From positions 180,531-244,530 of the forward strand of contig CBFIIW010000001.1 of NCBI GenBank assembly GCA_965662775.1: a stretch of DNA of 64,000 bases, in the 5' to 3' direction. This document shows, piece by piece, positions 1-9,236 of the stretch. Numbering within the stretch: the stretch's first letter is position 1; each line of letters opens with the position of its first letter. The notes under the pieces are model-generated. The model was not told the origin of the DNA. It searched no databases and was given only the letters and a program-made list of their open reading frames with translations. This stretch comes from UBA7985 sp002690455 (GTDB lineage Bacteria > Pseudomonadota > Alphaproteobacteria > UBA7985). The translations under genes and the position numbers were made by a program.

Positions 1-429
1 CGTCCAGGCCTGGCCGTGATTCGCATGGTCGAGCAGTTTATTGCCGGGTCCATGATAATGCTTGGCTTGCTCAAGCTGCGCGATTTGGAAGCCTTCGCAA
101 GCCAGTTTCTGAATTACGATCTGCTGGCCCAACGACGGGTGATTTACGCCTATGGCTACCCCTTTGCCGAAACCGGCGCTGGAATATTGATGTTTGCAGG
201 TTTGCTTCCCTGGCTGGCCGCCCCTGTTGGGCTCATCATCAGCATTATTGGGGGTATTTCTGTGATCAAAGCCGTGTATATCGACAAACGTGAGCTCAAG
301 TGTGCCTGTGTCGGCGGCAATTCGAACGTTCCACTAGGGGCAGTGTCGCTGATGGAAAATCTCCTGATGTTCGCTATGGCAGTGTGGATGTTCGTCAAGC
401 TGAGCCCACTGGGGCTCGGTCAGAGCTGA
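1..429 (+). CDS. MauE/DoxX-type redox-associated membrane protein, C-terminal part
   Basis: The frame is open to the window edge, so this is probably the end of a longer gene; a GTG at 16 or ATG at 25 could also be the start. The residues show about four hydrophobic segments, and a CACVGG cysteine pair follows the third, as in MauE/DoxX-like integral membrane proteins that work with thiol-disulfide partners. In relatives this domain is often fused behind a glutaredoxin-like domain, which would lie outside the window. A role in disulfide supply in the cell envelope is inferred from the family only. It ends about 100 bp before the N-methylglutamate synthase genes and may not be functionally linked to them. 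Confidence 0.6.
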   Translation, partial: RPGLAVIRMVEQFIAGSMIMLGLLKLRDLEAFASQFLNYDLLAQRRVIYAYGYPFAETGAGILMFAGLLPWLAAPVGLIISIIGGISVIKAVYIDKRELKCACVGGNSNVPLGAVSLMENLLMFAMAVWMFVKLSPLGLGQS

Positions 430-524
430 GGCCCTAGCCTCAGGGCGAATTGAGCCTGAGCTCTCCGATTTACGCCCCCACCGGGCCTTCAGTGGAGGCC
501 CAACAGAAAGAAAAGTGCTGCCCA

Positions 525-1421
525 ATGTGTGGAATTGTCGGCCTGTTTCTCAAAGATGAGAGCCTGTCACCCCGGCTGGGGACTATGCTCTCAGATATGC
601 TGATAACCATGACGGACCGGGGGCCAGACAGTGCTGGCATCGCCGTCTACGGTGCGGAGACTGGCGAAGGCTTCAAGGTAACGGTGCAGGCCGAAGATCC
701 CGAGACCGCCTTCGACGGGCTGGCCGACCACCTCAGTGGCTCAACCGGACAACCCTGCAACCTCATCGCAAAATCGACTCATGCAGTGATCTCCACCGCG
801 ATCGGTAACGCCGAGACCTTGATCACGCACCTGCGTGAATGCCACACCGGTTTGCGGATTATGTCCACCGGTGAAGCCATGGAGATTTACAAGGAAATCG
901 GCCTGCCTCGGGACGTGTCGACGCGCTTTAATGTGGCTGACATGGGCGGCACCCATGGCATTGGCCACACGCGAATGGCAACAGAATCGGCAGTGACGAC
1001 CATGGGCGCCCATCCGTTTTCCACGGGTGCCGATCAATGCCTCGTGCACAATGGCTCTCTGTCCAATCACAACAGCCTGCGCCGCAAGCTCCAGCGCGCG
1101 GGCGTTCACATCGAAACTGAGAACGACAGCGAAGTTGCTGCGGCCTACTTGACCTATCGCATGCAGCAGGGGCGCAATCTTGGACAGGCACTCGAAGACA
1201 GTCTCGATGACCTCGATGGCTTCTTTACCTTCGTGGTCGGCACAAAAAATGGCTTTGGCGTGCTGCGCGACCCTATCGCTTGCAAGCCGGCCGTCATGGC
1301 GGAAACCGACGCGTACGTGGCGTTCGGCTCAGAGTATCGGGCGCTAGTCTCCCTGCCCGGGATTGATACCGCCCGCGTATGGGAGCCTGAACCCGCCAAT
1401 GTCTATTTCTGGGAGCGCTGA
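525..1421 (+). CDS. mgsA: N-methylglutamate synthase subunit A (class II glutamine amidotransferase)
   Basis: Class II (Ntn-type) amidotransferase domain of a three-part glutamate-synthase-like enzyme. The start at 525 was chosen over the upstream ATG at 450 because it gives MCGIVG, placing Cys2 as the N-terminal nucleophile after Met removal. Further family signs are GHTRMAT near residue 148 and HNGSLSNH near 175. About 298 aa, normal for GlxB/MgsA. In the N-methylglutamate pathway MgsABC with gamma-glutamylmethylamide and 2-oxoglutarate gives N-methylglutamate and glutamate. The next gene starts 3 bp after the stop and mgsC and gmaS follow, which fixes the identity better than the sequence alone. 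The same trio is called glxBCD in rhizobia. Confidence 0.88.
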   Translation: MCGIVGLFLKDESLSPRLGTMLSDMLITMTDRGPDSAGIAVYGAETGEGFKVTVQAEDPETAFDGLADHLSGSTGQPCNLIAKSTHAVISTAIGNAETLITHLRECHTGLRIMSTGEAMEIYKEIGLPRDVSTRFNVADMGGTHGIGHTRMATESAVTTMGAHPFSTGADQCLVHNGSLSNHNSLRRKLQRAGVHIETENDSEVAAAYLTYRMQQGRNLGQALEDSLDDLDGFFTFVVGTKNGFGVLRDPIACKPAVMAETDAYVAFGSEYRALVSLPGIDTARVWEPEPANVYFWER

Positions 1422-1424
1422 GCC

Positions 1425-2123
1425 ATGCCGACAATTGACCTCTCACAGGATGATCTGCGGACGCTGAACCAGCAGTTGCAGAACGCCGCCCGCGCGGCCG
1501 CCGACTCACAGGCAAACGAAACCGACTGGCGGGTCGAAAACCCCCGCGGGAGCCACGCCGTCGCCGTTGGGCTCGATGGCCCGATCGCCGTAACGGTGGG
1601 CGGTTCAACCGGCTACTACTGCGCCGGTATGAACAAAGAAGCCAGCATTACCGTTGAAGGCTCGGCTGGGCCCGGCGTTGCGGAAAATATGATGTCTGGC
1701 ACGGTGGTAATCGAAGGTGACGCAAGCCAGTACGCGGGAGCAACCGGTCGTGGTGGCTTGCTGGTGGTCAAAGGCAACGCCGCCTCGCGCTGTGGGATCT
1801 CGATGAAAGGCATCGACATTGTCGTGCACGGCAGTATCGGCCACATGTCGGCTTTTATGGCGCAGAGTGGCACGCTCGTGGTCTGCGGAGACGCAGGCGA
1901 TGCGCTGGGTGACTCGCTCTATGAAGCACAGCTGTTCGTGCGCGGATCGGTCAAAAGCCTCGGGGCGGACTGTGTGCAAAAAGAAATGCGCCCCGAGCAT
2001 CTCGAACGGCTCTCTGACCTGCTCAAACGCGCTGGTGCTGATGCCCGGCCGGAGGAATTCCGCCGCTATGGCTCGGCCCGACAACTCTATACCTTCAATA
2101 TCGACAACGCCTCGTCCTACTGA
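1425..2123 (+). CDS. mgsB: N-methylglutamate synthase subunit B (GXGXG beta-helix)
   Basis: 232 aa resembling the C-terminal beta-helix domain of the glutamate synthase large subunit. The middle (about residues 60-170) has repeated short strands with Gly-rich turns such as GGLLVVKGNAA and SGTLVVCGDAG. This domain is structural and contacts the amidotransferase and FMN domains that in GltB lie on the same chain; here they are separate genes on either side. It starts 3 bp after mgsA and ends 15 bp before mgsC, so the three are surely co-transcribed. The GlxC name is used for the same protein in rhizobia. Confidence 0.87.
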   Translation: MPTIDLSQDDLRTLNQQLQNAARAAADSQANETDWRVENPRGSHAVAVGLDGPIAVTVGGSTGYYCAGMNKEASITVEGSAGPGVAENMMSGTVVIEGDASQYAGATGRGGLLVVKGNAASRCGISMKGIDIVVHGSIGHMSAFMAQSGTLVVCGDAGDALGDSLYEAQLFVRGSVKSLGADCVQKEMRPEHLERLSDLLKRAGADARPEEFRRYGSARQLYTFNIDNASSY

Positions 2124-2138
2124 GCGGAGAAACAGAAT

Positions 2139-3470
2139 ATGACCGACCATCCGCACCGGACGATTCCGGTAAAATCCTGGACCTTCGACGATCGGACGAA
2201 CTCCGAAATCCGACGTGCTGCGGCGACGGGCATATATGACATTCGCGGCGGCGGGGCGAAGCGCCGCGTCCCTCACTTTGACGACCTGCTGTTTCTCGGG
2301 GCTTCAGTCTCCCGCTACCCGTTGGAAGGCTATCGCGAAACCTGCGCAACAGACGTAAGCCTTGGCACGCGCTATGCCGCCAACCCGATCCGTCTGGATA
2401 TCCCTATCACGATTGCCGGGATGAGTTTTGGTGCGCTGTCCGGCACGGCAAAAGAGGCGCTGGGGCGCGGAGCGACGGCAGCTGGAACCTCGACCACCAC
2501 GGGTGATGGCGGGATGACCGAAGAGGAACGCGGGCATTCTGACAAGCTGGTGTACCAGTATTTACCCTCGCGCTACGGCATGAACCCCGACGACCTGCGC
2601 CGTGCAGATGCGATCGAGATTGTCGTCGGGCAAGGGGCCAAACCCGGCGGTGGCGGCATGCTATTGGGGCAGAAAATCTCGGACCGGGTCGCCGAAATGC
2701 GCAATCTGCCCCAAGGCATCGATCAGCGCTCGGCTTGTCGCCACCCGGATTGGACAGGCCCTGATGATCTAGAGATCAAGATCCTCGAACTGCGAGAGAT
2801 AACCGGCTGGAAAGTGCCAATCTACGTCAAGGTTGGCGGCGCCCGCCCCTATTTCGACACCACGCTTGCGGTAAAGGCCGGTGCGGATGTGGTGGTGCTC
2901 GACGGCATGCAGGGTGGAACGGCAGCGACCCAGGACGTGTTCATTGAACATGTCGGGCAGCCAACGCTCGCCTGCATCCGTCCCGCCGTGCAGGCGCTGC
3001 AGGATCTGGGTCTGCACCGCGACGGGGTGCAGTTGGTAATCTCCGGCGGCATCCGCTCAGGTGCTGACGTAGCAAAGGCTATTGCCCTGGGTGCAGACGC
3101 AGTGTCTATCGGCACAGCAGCGCTCATCGCGCTCGGTGACAATGACCCCAAGTGGGAAGCTGAATACCAAAAGCTCGGCACCACGGCCGGGGCCTATGAC
3201 GACTGGCACGAGGGTCAGGATCCCGCGGGAATCAACACGCAGGATCCGGCACTTCAACAGCGCCTCGATCCCGTTCTGGGGGGACGGCGGCTCTCGAATT
3301 ACCTCAAAGTTATGACGCTGGAAGCGCAGACCATTGCCCGGGCCTGCGGCAAGAGTCATCTGCACAACCTCGAACCTGAAGATCTTTGCGCCCTGACCAT
3401 GGAGGCGGCGGCCATGGCACGGGTGCCGCTCGCTGGCACCGACTGGTATCCGGGAAAGGCTGGCTTTTGA
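2139..3470 (+). CDS. mgsC: N-methylglutamate synthase subunit C (FMN glutamate-synthase domain)
   Basis: 443 aa, matching the FMN-binding synthase domain of GltB. Visible hallmarks are AKPGGGGMLLGQKIS near residue 170, the KVGG strand near 231 and the phosphate-binding region ISGGIRSGADVAKAIALGADAVSIGTAAL near 305. After this last segment ordinary GltB carries three clustered cysteines for a 3Fe-4S centre; here the segment reads ALGDNDPKWEAEYQKLGTTA, with no cysteines, so the cluster seems absent. I believe this is usual for this subfamily. Its job would be to form N-methylglutamate from 2-oxoglutarate and methylamine released in the complex. RBS GCGGAG lies just before the start. Confidence 0.86.
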   Translation: MTDHPHRTIPVKSWTFDDRTNSEIRRAAATGIYDIRGGGAKRRVPHFDDLLFLGASVSRYPLEGYRETCATDVSLGTRYAANPIRLDIPITIAGMSFGALSGTAKEALGRGATAAGTSTTTGDGGMTEEERGHSDKLVYQYLPSRYGMNPDDLRRADAIEIVVGQGAKPGGGGMLLGQKISDRVAEMRNLPQGIDQRSACRHPDWTGPDDLEIKILELREITGWKVPIYVKVGGARPYFDTTLAVKAGADVVVLDGMQGGTAATQDVFIEHVGQPTLACIRPAVQALQDLGLHRDGVQLVISGGIRSGADVAKAIALGADAVSIGTAALIALGDNDPKWEAEYQKLGTTAGAYDDWHEGQDPAGINTQDPALQQRLDPVLGGRRLSNYLKVMTLEAQTIARACGKSHLHNLEPEDLCALTMEAAAMARVPLAGTDWYPGKAGF

Positions 3471-3552
3471 GCCCTTCTGGGCTAGGCTGAACCCATATCT
3501 ATAACCCTCAGGTTACGTCAGGCCATGACCGAATAACCGAAATAACCCTCAG
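3470..3552 (+). repeat. Short hairpin and direct repeat between mgsC and gmaS
   Basis: The 98-bp gap between mgsC and gmaS holds a small hairpin at the mgsC stop (AGCCC, loop TTCT, GGGCT; 3470-3483) and two identical copies of ATAACCCTCAG at 3501-3511 and 3542-3552. The second copy lies just before the gmaS RBS (CTGGAG). The hairpin is too weak for a confident terminator. The repeat could be a regulator-binding pair or the trace of a small duplication. Confidence 0.35.
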
Positions 3553-3568
3553 ACTTCTGGAGATTGAC

Positions 3569-4876
3569 ATGACCACCGACCTCGCGACCTTCGCTAAGGA
3601 AAATGACGTTAAGTACTTCATGGTCTCCTTTACCGATCTGTTTGGCGCGCAGCGGGCAAAACTAGTACCCGCACAGGCAATCGCAGACATGCAGGAAGAC
3701 GGCGCAGGCTTCGCCGGCTTTGCCAGCTGGCTGGACATGACACCGGCGCACGCTGACATGCTCGCCATTCCCGATCCGTCCTCGGTTATCCAACTGCCTT
3801 GGAAGCGCGAAGTCGCCTGGGTAGCCGCAAATCTCATCATGCAAGACGCGCTGGTTGAACAAGCGCCCCGCAACGTCCTCAACCGCCTGCTTGCGCAAGC
3901 AGAGGCTGACGGACTGCGGGTCAAGACCGGTGTTGAGGCAGAATTCTTTTTGCTGACCCCTGAAGGCACAGAAATTTCCGACCCCTATGACCGTGCCGAG
4001 AAACCCTGTTACGACCAGCAGGCGGTAATGCGGCGGTATGACGTAATCGCCGAGATTTGCGACTATATGCTCGAACTCGGGTGGGGGCCTTACCAGAACG
4101 ACCACGAAGACGCCAACGGCCAGTTCGAGATGAACTGGGAATTCGACGACGCGCTGCGCACAGCTGACAAACACTCGTTCTTCAAGTTCATGGTTAAGTC
4201 GGTCGCGGAAAAACATGGCTACCGCGCGACCTTCATGCCCAAGCCGATTGAGGGCCTGACTGGTAATGGATGCCACGTGCACGTCTCGGTCTGGGATCAG
4301 GCAGGAACGACCAACGCCTTTGCCGACGATAGTAAGGAGCTGGGGCTTAGCACGCGCGGGCGACACTTCCTCGGCGGGATTATGGCCCACGCGAGCGCAA
4401 TGGCCGCCATCACTAATCCAACCGTTAATTCCTACAAACGCATCAATGCGCCGCGCACACTTTCGGGCGCCAGTTGGGCGCCGAACACAATCACATGGAC
4501 CGGCAACAACCGGACCCACATGGTGCGGGTTCCCGGGCCGGGCCGGTTCGAACTGCGACTGCCCGATGGAGCCGCCAACCCTTATTTGCTGCAGGCAGTG
4601 ATTATCGCCGCGGGGCTATTGGGACTGGCCAGCGAGGTCGACCCTGGTCCACGCTACGATATCGACATGTACGCCGAGGGCCACACGATCACGGACGCGC
4701 CGCGCCTGCCACTGAACCTGCTCGATGCGCTGCGTGGGCTGGAAGCAGATACGACCCTAACTGAAGCTATGGGGACAGAATTTTCGACTGCTTTCCTCAA
4801 GCTAAAGCGGCAGGAGTGGAATTCTTACGTGAACCACTTCTCCCAATGGGAGCGAGATTACACACTAGACGTCTGA
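3569..4876 (+). CDS. gmaS: Gamma-glutamylmethylamide synthetase (type III glutamine synthetase-like)
   Basis: 435 aa member of the glutamine synthetase superfamily. It ligates methylamine to glutamate with ATP to give gamma-glutamylmethylamide, the substrate of MgsABC. Active-site motifs are GVEAEFFLL near residue 114 (metal Glu), NGQFEMNW near 185, GNGCHVHVS near 230, NSYKRI near 287 and RFELRLPDGAANPY near 327. The position directly behind mgsABC separates it from true GlnA or the rhizobial GlnT label. The N-methylglutamate dehydrogenase genes (mgdABCD) are not in the window, so whether methylamine serves here as carbon source or only as nitrogen source cannot be decided. Confidence 0.87.
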   Translation: MTTDLATFAKENDVKYFMVSFTDLFGAQRAKLVPAQAIADMQEDGAGFAGFASWLDMTPAHADMLAIPDPSSVIQLPWKREVAWVAANLIMQDALVEQAPRNVLNRLLAQAEADGLRVKTGVEAEFFLLTPEGTEISDPYDRAEKPCYDQQAVMRRYDVIAEICDYMLELGWGPYQNDHEDANGQFEMNWEFDDALRTADKHSFFKFMVKSVAEKHGYRATFMPKPIEGLTGNGCHVHVSVWDQAGTTNAFADDSKELGLSTRGRHFLGGIMAHASAMAAITNPTVNSYKRINAPRTLSGASWAPNTITWTGNNRTHMVRVPGPGRFELRLPDGAANPYLLQAVIIAAGLLGLASEVDPGPRYDIDMYAEGHTITDAPRLPLNLLDALRGLEADTTLTEAMGTEFSTAFLKLKRQEWNSYVNHFSQWERDYTLDV

Positions 4877-4959
4877 TGAGACTGCGCCGGTACCCCATTA
4901 ACAGTGACCTACGAATCGTGACCCACGAACCCTGACGCGTCGCTCACCGCCGAGCGCGC

Positions 4960-6162
4960 TCATGTTACGCGGGACCGGGTCTGAAACTCCGGCCGGTCCC
5001 ACTGCCGGTCGACGATGACACGTTCGAGCACGTCAACGGCCGCCATCACGTCGGCTTGGTCAATATAAAGCGGCGTAAAGCCAAATCGCATGATGTCCGG
5101 TGCGCGAAAATCTCCGATCACCCCATTAGCGATCAGCGCCTGCATGGCCGCGTAACCATGGTCGAAGCGAAACGACACCTGCGAGCCGCGTCGCTGAGGG
5201 TCGCGGGGCGAGGCAAGCACCAACCCGGGGCAGCGTCGCTCGACCTCCACGATGAACGTCTCGCTCAGTGCCAGCGAGGCTTCGCGCAAGTCCTGCATGG
5301 ACACACCGTCCCAGACATCCAAAGCAGCCTCAAGCATGCGCATCTGAACAATCGGTGGAGTGCCGATGCGGAAGCGTTCAGCCGCGGGTCCGGGTTCGTA
5401 GGCCGGATCCATGGCAAAGGGATTGGCATGTCCCATCCAACCCGCCAGCGCCGGTTGGACCCCATCAGGCAGGTCGGAACGAATATAAATGAACCCGGGC
5501 GCGCCAGGTCCAGCATTCAGATATTTGTACGTGCAGCCCACGGCGAATTCAGCACCGTTCGCTGTCATATCAACCGGGACCGCACCCAATGAGTGCGCCA
5601 AATCCCAGATCATCACTGCACCAACATCCTGCACAGCGCGGGTGATTCGATCGGCATCCAGCCTTCGCCCTGTGCGGTAATCGACCTCGGTAAGTAGGAC
5701 AGCTGCGACATCTTCTGAAAGGGCGCTCTCAATATCATCGGCTGGCACCGTCTCCAACCTGTAGCCCTGCCCCAGTGTCTGGATCAGACCTTGTGCCATA
5801 TAGAGATCGGAGGGGAAATTGTTGCTGTCGGAGAGAATCACAGACCGATCTGGCCGCATTTTCATCGCGGCCGTCAGCGCCTGATAAACCTTGATAGATA
5901 ATGTATCGCCGACGGATACAGAGCCAGCAGGCGCATTCAGGAACAGACGCCCTAGCCGATCACCGAGCAGACGGGGCAGATCCATCCATCCGGCCGAGTT
6001 CCACGCCCGAATCAGCGACTGACCCCATTCCTGCTCAATGGTCTCAGCGACGCGTGCGCCCACCCCTTTTGGCAGCATGCCCAGCGAGTTTCCGTCGAGA
6101 TAGATCAGCCCTTCAGGCATGTCGAAGAGGTGCTTGCGGGGAAGGTCGACGTTTTGGGTCAT
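4960..6162 (-). CDS. kynU: Kynureninase
   Basis: 400 aa fold-type I PLP enzyme that cleaves L-kynurenine to anthranilate and alanine. The N-terminus carries YLDGNSLGMLPKGV, typical of kynureninases, and the PLP lysine lies in CTYKYLNAGPGAPGF near residue 230. Other matching parts are DLAHSLGAVPVD near 203 and RFRIGTPPIVQM near 283. The start at 6162 (MTQNVDLPRK) was chosen over in-frame upstream codons because homology begins there and the upstream stretch would invade the divergent promoter region. It converges on gmaS and diverges from a PLP decarboxylase. No tryptophan dioxygenase or formamidase gene is nearby. Confidence 0.9.
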   Translation of the reverse strand: MTQNVDLPRKHLFDMPEGLIYLDGNSLGMLPKGVGARVAETIEQEWGQSLIRAWNSAGWMDLPRLLGDRLGRLFLNAPAGSVSVGDTLSIKVYQALTAAMKMRPDRSVILSDSNNFPSDLYMAQGLIQTLGQGYRLETVPADDIESALSEDVAAVLLTEVDYRTGRRLDADRITRAVQDVGAVMIWDLAHSLGAVPVDMTANGAEFAVGCTYKYLNAGPGAPGFIYIRSDLPDGVQPALAGWMGHANPFAMDPAYEPGPAAERFRIGTPPIVQMRMLEAALDVWDGVSMQDLREASLALSETFIVEVERRCPGLVLASPRDPQRRGSQVSFRFDHGYAAMQALIANGVIGDFRAPDIMRFGFTPLYIDQADVMAAVDVLERVIVDRQWDRPEFQTRSRVT

Positions 6163-6304
6163 ACTCTGCCGCTCTTGTCTGCATCCAGTTGTTTCGGGTA
6201 CTGGCATATGGGTTGCTCGCAGCCCGCGCAAGCCGTTTCCGGGGTCTGTGGCATCAGCCACGCTGCGGCAATACGTCGGAACGTGGAGCACAACGGATCA
6301 GGAC

Positions 6305-7723
6305 ATGCACGAAAACAACCAGCCCCCCACCGCCCACAAAACGCTTCACACGGTCATGCACGAGCACATGCAGAGCGGCAGCTTGTTTACCCGCGCGATC
6401 GAGCATGCGCTGGCCTATCTGCGCAAAGTCGATGACCGCTCCGTGGCCCCTGACCCGCAGGCACTGGCGGCGCTTGAGGGGCTGAACGGGCCATTGCCTG
6501 AGGGCCCGGGTGAGACAGCCGAAGCCATCCTTGACCAGCTTGCCAGCCTCGGCGGTCCCGCGACAACAGCCCAGGTTGGCGGACGATTCTTCGGCATGGT
6601 CAACGGTGGCATCCTACCCCCTGCTCTAGCCGCGCGCCTGCTGGCCGACAGCTGGGACCAGAACGCCGTGGTGTATGCGGTCTCACCGGTCAACAGCAGA
6701 CTGGAAGAAATCTGTCAGCGCTGGTTAATTGAACTGCTTAGCCTGCCGGAACAAACGGTCGCCGGTTTCGTCAGTGGCACGTCCATGGCCATCGTCTGCG
6801 GACTGGCTGCGGCGCGCTGGCGGCTGTGCGAGAGGCTGGGCTGCGACATCAATGCAGCCGGGCTGGCACAGGCCCCACGCCTCCGCCTGATCGCCAGCCG
6901 TCACACTCACTCGACCGTGATCAAGGCGGTCGCCTTGCTCGGCTTCGGCACCGACAGCATCGAATATGTCGATGTCGATGCACAGGGGCGACTGCGCCCG
7001 GAAGCCCTGCCTGCGTTGGATGAAACTTGCATCCTTATTTTGCAGGCCGGAAACGTGAATTCTGGGTCCTTCGACCCGATCCGTCCTTGCTGTGAAGCCG
7101 CTCAGGCTGCAGGCGCGTGGGTCCACATTGACGGCGCATTCGGACTTTGGGCTGAGGCTTGCCCCAACCTACGCCACCTCACCGACGGTCTAGCGCTGGC
7201 GCAGTCTTGGAGCGTGGACGCCCACAAGACGCTCAACGCCCCCTATGACAGTGGCCTGTCGCTCTGTGCTGATCCAGAAGCCATGGTGGCCGCATTGCAG
7301 AATTCTGGCGCTTATATTCCAACATCAGAGCACCGCGACGGCATGCTCTACACACCGGAAATGTCGCGCCGGACGCGCGCGATCGACCTGTGGGCAGCCC
7401 TACGCTTTTTGGGGCGTAGCGGTGTCGCCACGCTGGTCGAAGGTCTGCATGCCCGTGCTCAGCAGTTCGAAACAGAGCTGAAGCAAGCTGGTTTCACCGT
7501 GCTGAACGATGTGGTCTTCAATCAGGTACTGATGGACGTCGGTGATGATATGGAGACCGATGCCTTTGTTGCACGCGTGCGGGCCTCCGGCGAAGCGTGG
7601 ATTGGTCCCTCGCGGTGGTTCGATCGGCCTGTGGTACGGATCAGCGTCTGCTCCTGGGCAACGACACCAGCCGACGTCACTCGCGCCGTCGCAGCCTTCT
7701 CCGCTGCCCGGGATCAGCAGTAG
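6305..7723 (+). CDS. PLP-dependent group II amino acid decarboxylase family protein
   Basis: 472 aa when started at the ATG at 6305 behind GGATCAGGAC; the longer open frame to 6119 overlaps kynU on the other strand. Group II decarboxylase features are QVGGRFFGMVNGG near residue 95, FVSGTSMAIVCGLAAARW near 155, HIDGAFGLWAEAC near 275 and the PLP lysine in SVDAHKTLN near 306. The family makes amines from aromatic or acidic amino acids; substrate unknown. Relatives are often annotated only as aspartate aminotransferase-like. The divergent arrangement with kynU (142-bp gap) hints at aromatic amino acid turnover. Confidence 0.75.
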   Translation: MHENNQPPTAHKTLHTVMHEHMQSGSLFTRAIEHALAYLRKVDDRSVAPDPQALAALEGLNGPLPEGPGETAEAILDQLASLGGPATTAQVGGRFFGMVNGGILPPALAARLLADSWDQNAVVYAVSPVNSRLEEICQRWLIELLSLPEQTVAGFVSGTSMAIVCGLAAARWRLCERLGCDINAAGLAQAPRLRLIASRHTHSTVIKAVALLGFGTDSIEYVDVDAQGRLRPEALPALDETCILILQAGNVNSGSFDPIRPCCEAAQAAGAWVHIDGAFGLWAEACPNLRHLTDGLALAQSWSVDAHKTLNAPYDSGLSLCADPEAMVAALQNSGAYIPTSEHRDGMLYTPEMSRRTRAIDLWAALRFLGRSGVATLVEGLHARAQQFETELKQAGFTVLNDVVFNQVLMDVGDDMETDAFVARVRASGEAWIGPSRWFDRPVVRISVCSWATTPADVTRAVAAFSAARDQQ

Positions 7724-7761
7724 AATGGTATGTCCGGCCAGCAGCGATCCTTCGCTTGGCT

Positions 7762-9072
7762 TCAGGCGTGAATGAAGCGCATCTGATCAAAGCCTAAGCG
7801 CCATTGGGCCACGGCACCCGGGTTAGGTTTACCGATAAGCGTATCGGCAATCATGTCCGCCAGGTGCGGCATGTCAGCGGCGACCATGCCCCAGCGCACA
7901 AGCTCTGGCGTGCCAATGCGCAGGCCATTCATGTCACCTGCGACCGCGGGGCGCGGCAGGCCAATCCCGCAAGCCAGAAATCCGCCTTGCCGCAGGGTCT
8001 TTGATGCGGTTTGCCCGCCGCCGAAGGCTGCAGCTTCGATAGCGAACTGATGAGAGAGAGTTGCCTGTCCCCGCGCGGTAAACACGGGCAGACCACGGTG
8101 GGCTAAGGCGTCAGCCAAGGCTGTGGCTGTGGCGATCATTTCAGCGGCATAGGCTGTGCCAAAGTCCCGCCAATCCAACATGGTCACGGCCAGCGCCGCG
8201 GATTTGGCAGCATCAAAGTTTGCCGTCATTCCCGGGAATGCGATGGAATCAAGTCGTTGGGCGATCTCCGGACTGTTCGTCACAATTAACCCGCCCGCCG
8301 GGCCACCGAGACTCTTATAGGTGCTCATTGTCATCAGGTCAGCACCCAGCGCGAGTGGATTGGACCAGGCACGCCCGGCAATGAGTCCGCACTGGTGAGC
8401 GGCATCAAACAACATCCGCGCACCGACGGTATCGGCAATCTCTCGAACTGCGGAAACCGGGTGTTCATGCAAGTTCAGACTGCCCCCCAGCGTTATCAAC
8501 TTCGGCGCCTCTGCAAGCGCCAGTTCACGCAGCCCCTCAACATCCACACTATACCCATCCGTCTCCACCGGGGCTTCGAGAATGCGTAGTCCAAATAGTC
8601 CCGCACACCCCGGTCCGTGGTGTGTGACATGACCGCCGATCGATGCAGGCGGAACAATAATGGTATCACCAGGCTCGCAGGTTGCCATGAAGCCATAGAG
8701 GTTGGCCAGCGCACCCGAAGGCACACGGATTTCGGCAAACTTGGCATCAAAAACTTCGGCGCTAAGCTGCGCTGCGATGACTTCGATCTCCTCGATCGCT
8801 TCCAGCCCCATTTCATATTTGTCTCCCGGATAGCCCAACGAAGGACGAGAGCCGATGCCGGAGGCAAGCATCGCCTCAGCCCGTGGGTTCATGGCGTTCG
8901 TCGCCGGGTTGAGGTTGAAGCACTCGCGCTCGTGGATCGCCCGGTTCTCTTCGGCAAGCAGGTGCAACCGCGCGAATATCTCAGGCGAGGACTGCCCCGC
9001 GGTCGCGGTCGCGATACGCTGAACCAGCGTTTCGCTCTGCTCGGAAACCCAGGAGCGATATTGAAGTGTCAT
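7762..9072 (-). CDS. Serine hydroxymethyltransferase-like PLP enzyme
   Basis: 436 aa of the GlyA family with the SRPSLGYPGDKY region near residue 75, LFDAAHQCGLIAG near 210 and the PLP lysine in MSTYKSLGGPAGG near 235. Housekeeping GlyA usually reads TTTHKTLRGPRGG there and has a GYPGKRYYGG element, so this looks like a divergent paralogue, perhaps acting on serine, an alpha-methyl amino acid or another beta-hydroxy amino acid. The start at 9072 has a GAGG RBS and begins MTLQYRSW; the upstream frame lacks homology. Folate-linked C1 transfer would fit the methylamine genes nearby, but that link is an inference. Confidence 0.75.
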   Translation of the reverse strand: MTLQYRSWVSEQSETLVQRIATATAGQSSPEIFARLHLLAEENRAIHERECFNLNPATNAMNPRAEAMLASGIGSRPSLGYPGDKYEMGLEAIEEIEVIAAQLSAEVFDAKFAEIRVPSGALANLYGFMATCEPGDTIIVPPASIGGHVTHHGPGCAGLFGLRILEAPVETDGYSVDVEGLRELALAEAPKLITLGGSLNLHEHPVSAVREIADTVGARMLFDAAHQCGLIAGRAWSNPLALGADLMTMSTYKSLGGPAGGLIVTNSPEIAQRLDSIAFPGMTANFDAAKSAALAVTMLDWRDFGTAYAAEMIATATALADALAHRGLPVFTARGQATLSHQFAIEAAAFGGGQTASKTLRQGGFLACGIGLPRPAVAGDMNGLRIGTPELVRWGMVAADMPHLADMIADTLIGKPNPGAVAQWRLGFDQMRFIHA

Positions 9073-9141
9073 TTGGTTTTGCCTCAGTATGGGGCGATCA
9101 GGTCGCAATCTCGGCGCAGCAGGCGCTCGCTCTTGTTGATC

Positions 9142-9165
9142 GGATTTGGATTTGGATTTGGATTT
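9142..9165. repeat. Perfect tandem hexanucleotide repeat (GGATTT)4
   Basis: Four exact copies of GGATTT lie in the 164-bp gap between the SHMT-like gene and the end of the sulfatase gene, 70 bp upstream of the SHMT-like start. The gap shows nothing else. The number of units may vary by slippage. Confidence 0.85.
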
Positions 9166-9236
9166 GAGAAACGTGATCGCGGCTGATGGTCAAGAGCCGT
9201 ATGCTCAGGCACAAGATGGGTATCCCCTCTTCCAAA

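Noticed and set aside
1605..2276. Minus-strand open frame opposite mgsB
   Set aside because: Antisense shadow of a clearly recognised gene, with no RBS and no recognisable domain.
3662..4519. Long minus-strand open frame (285 codons) opposite gmaS
   Set aside because: Shadow of gmaS; composition is unlike a protein family and the plus frame is fully explained by the synthetase motifs.
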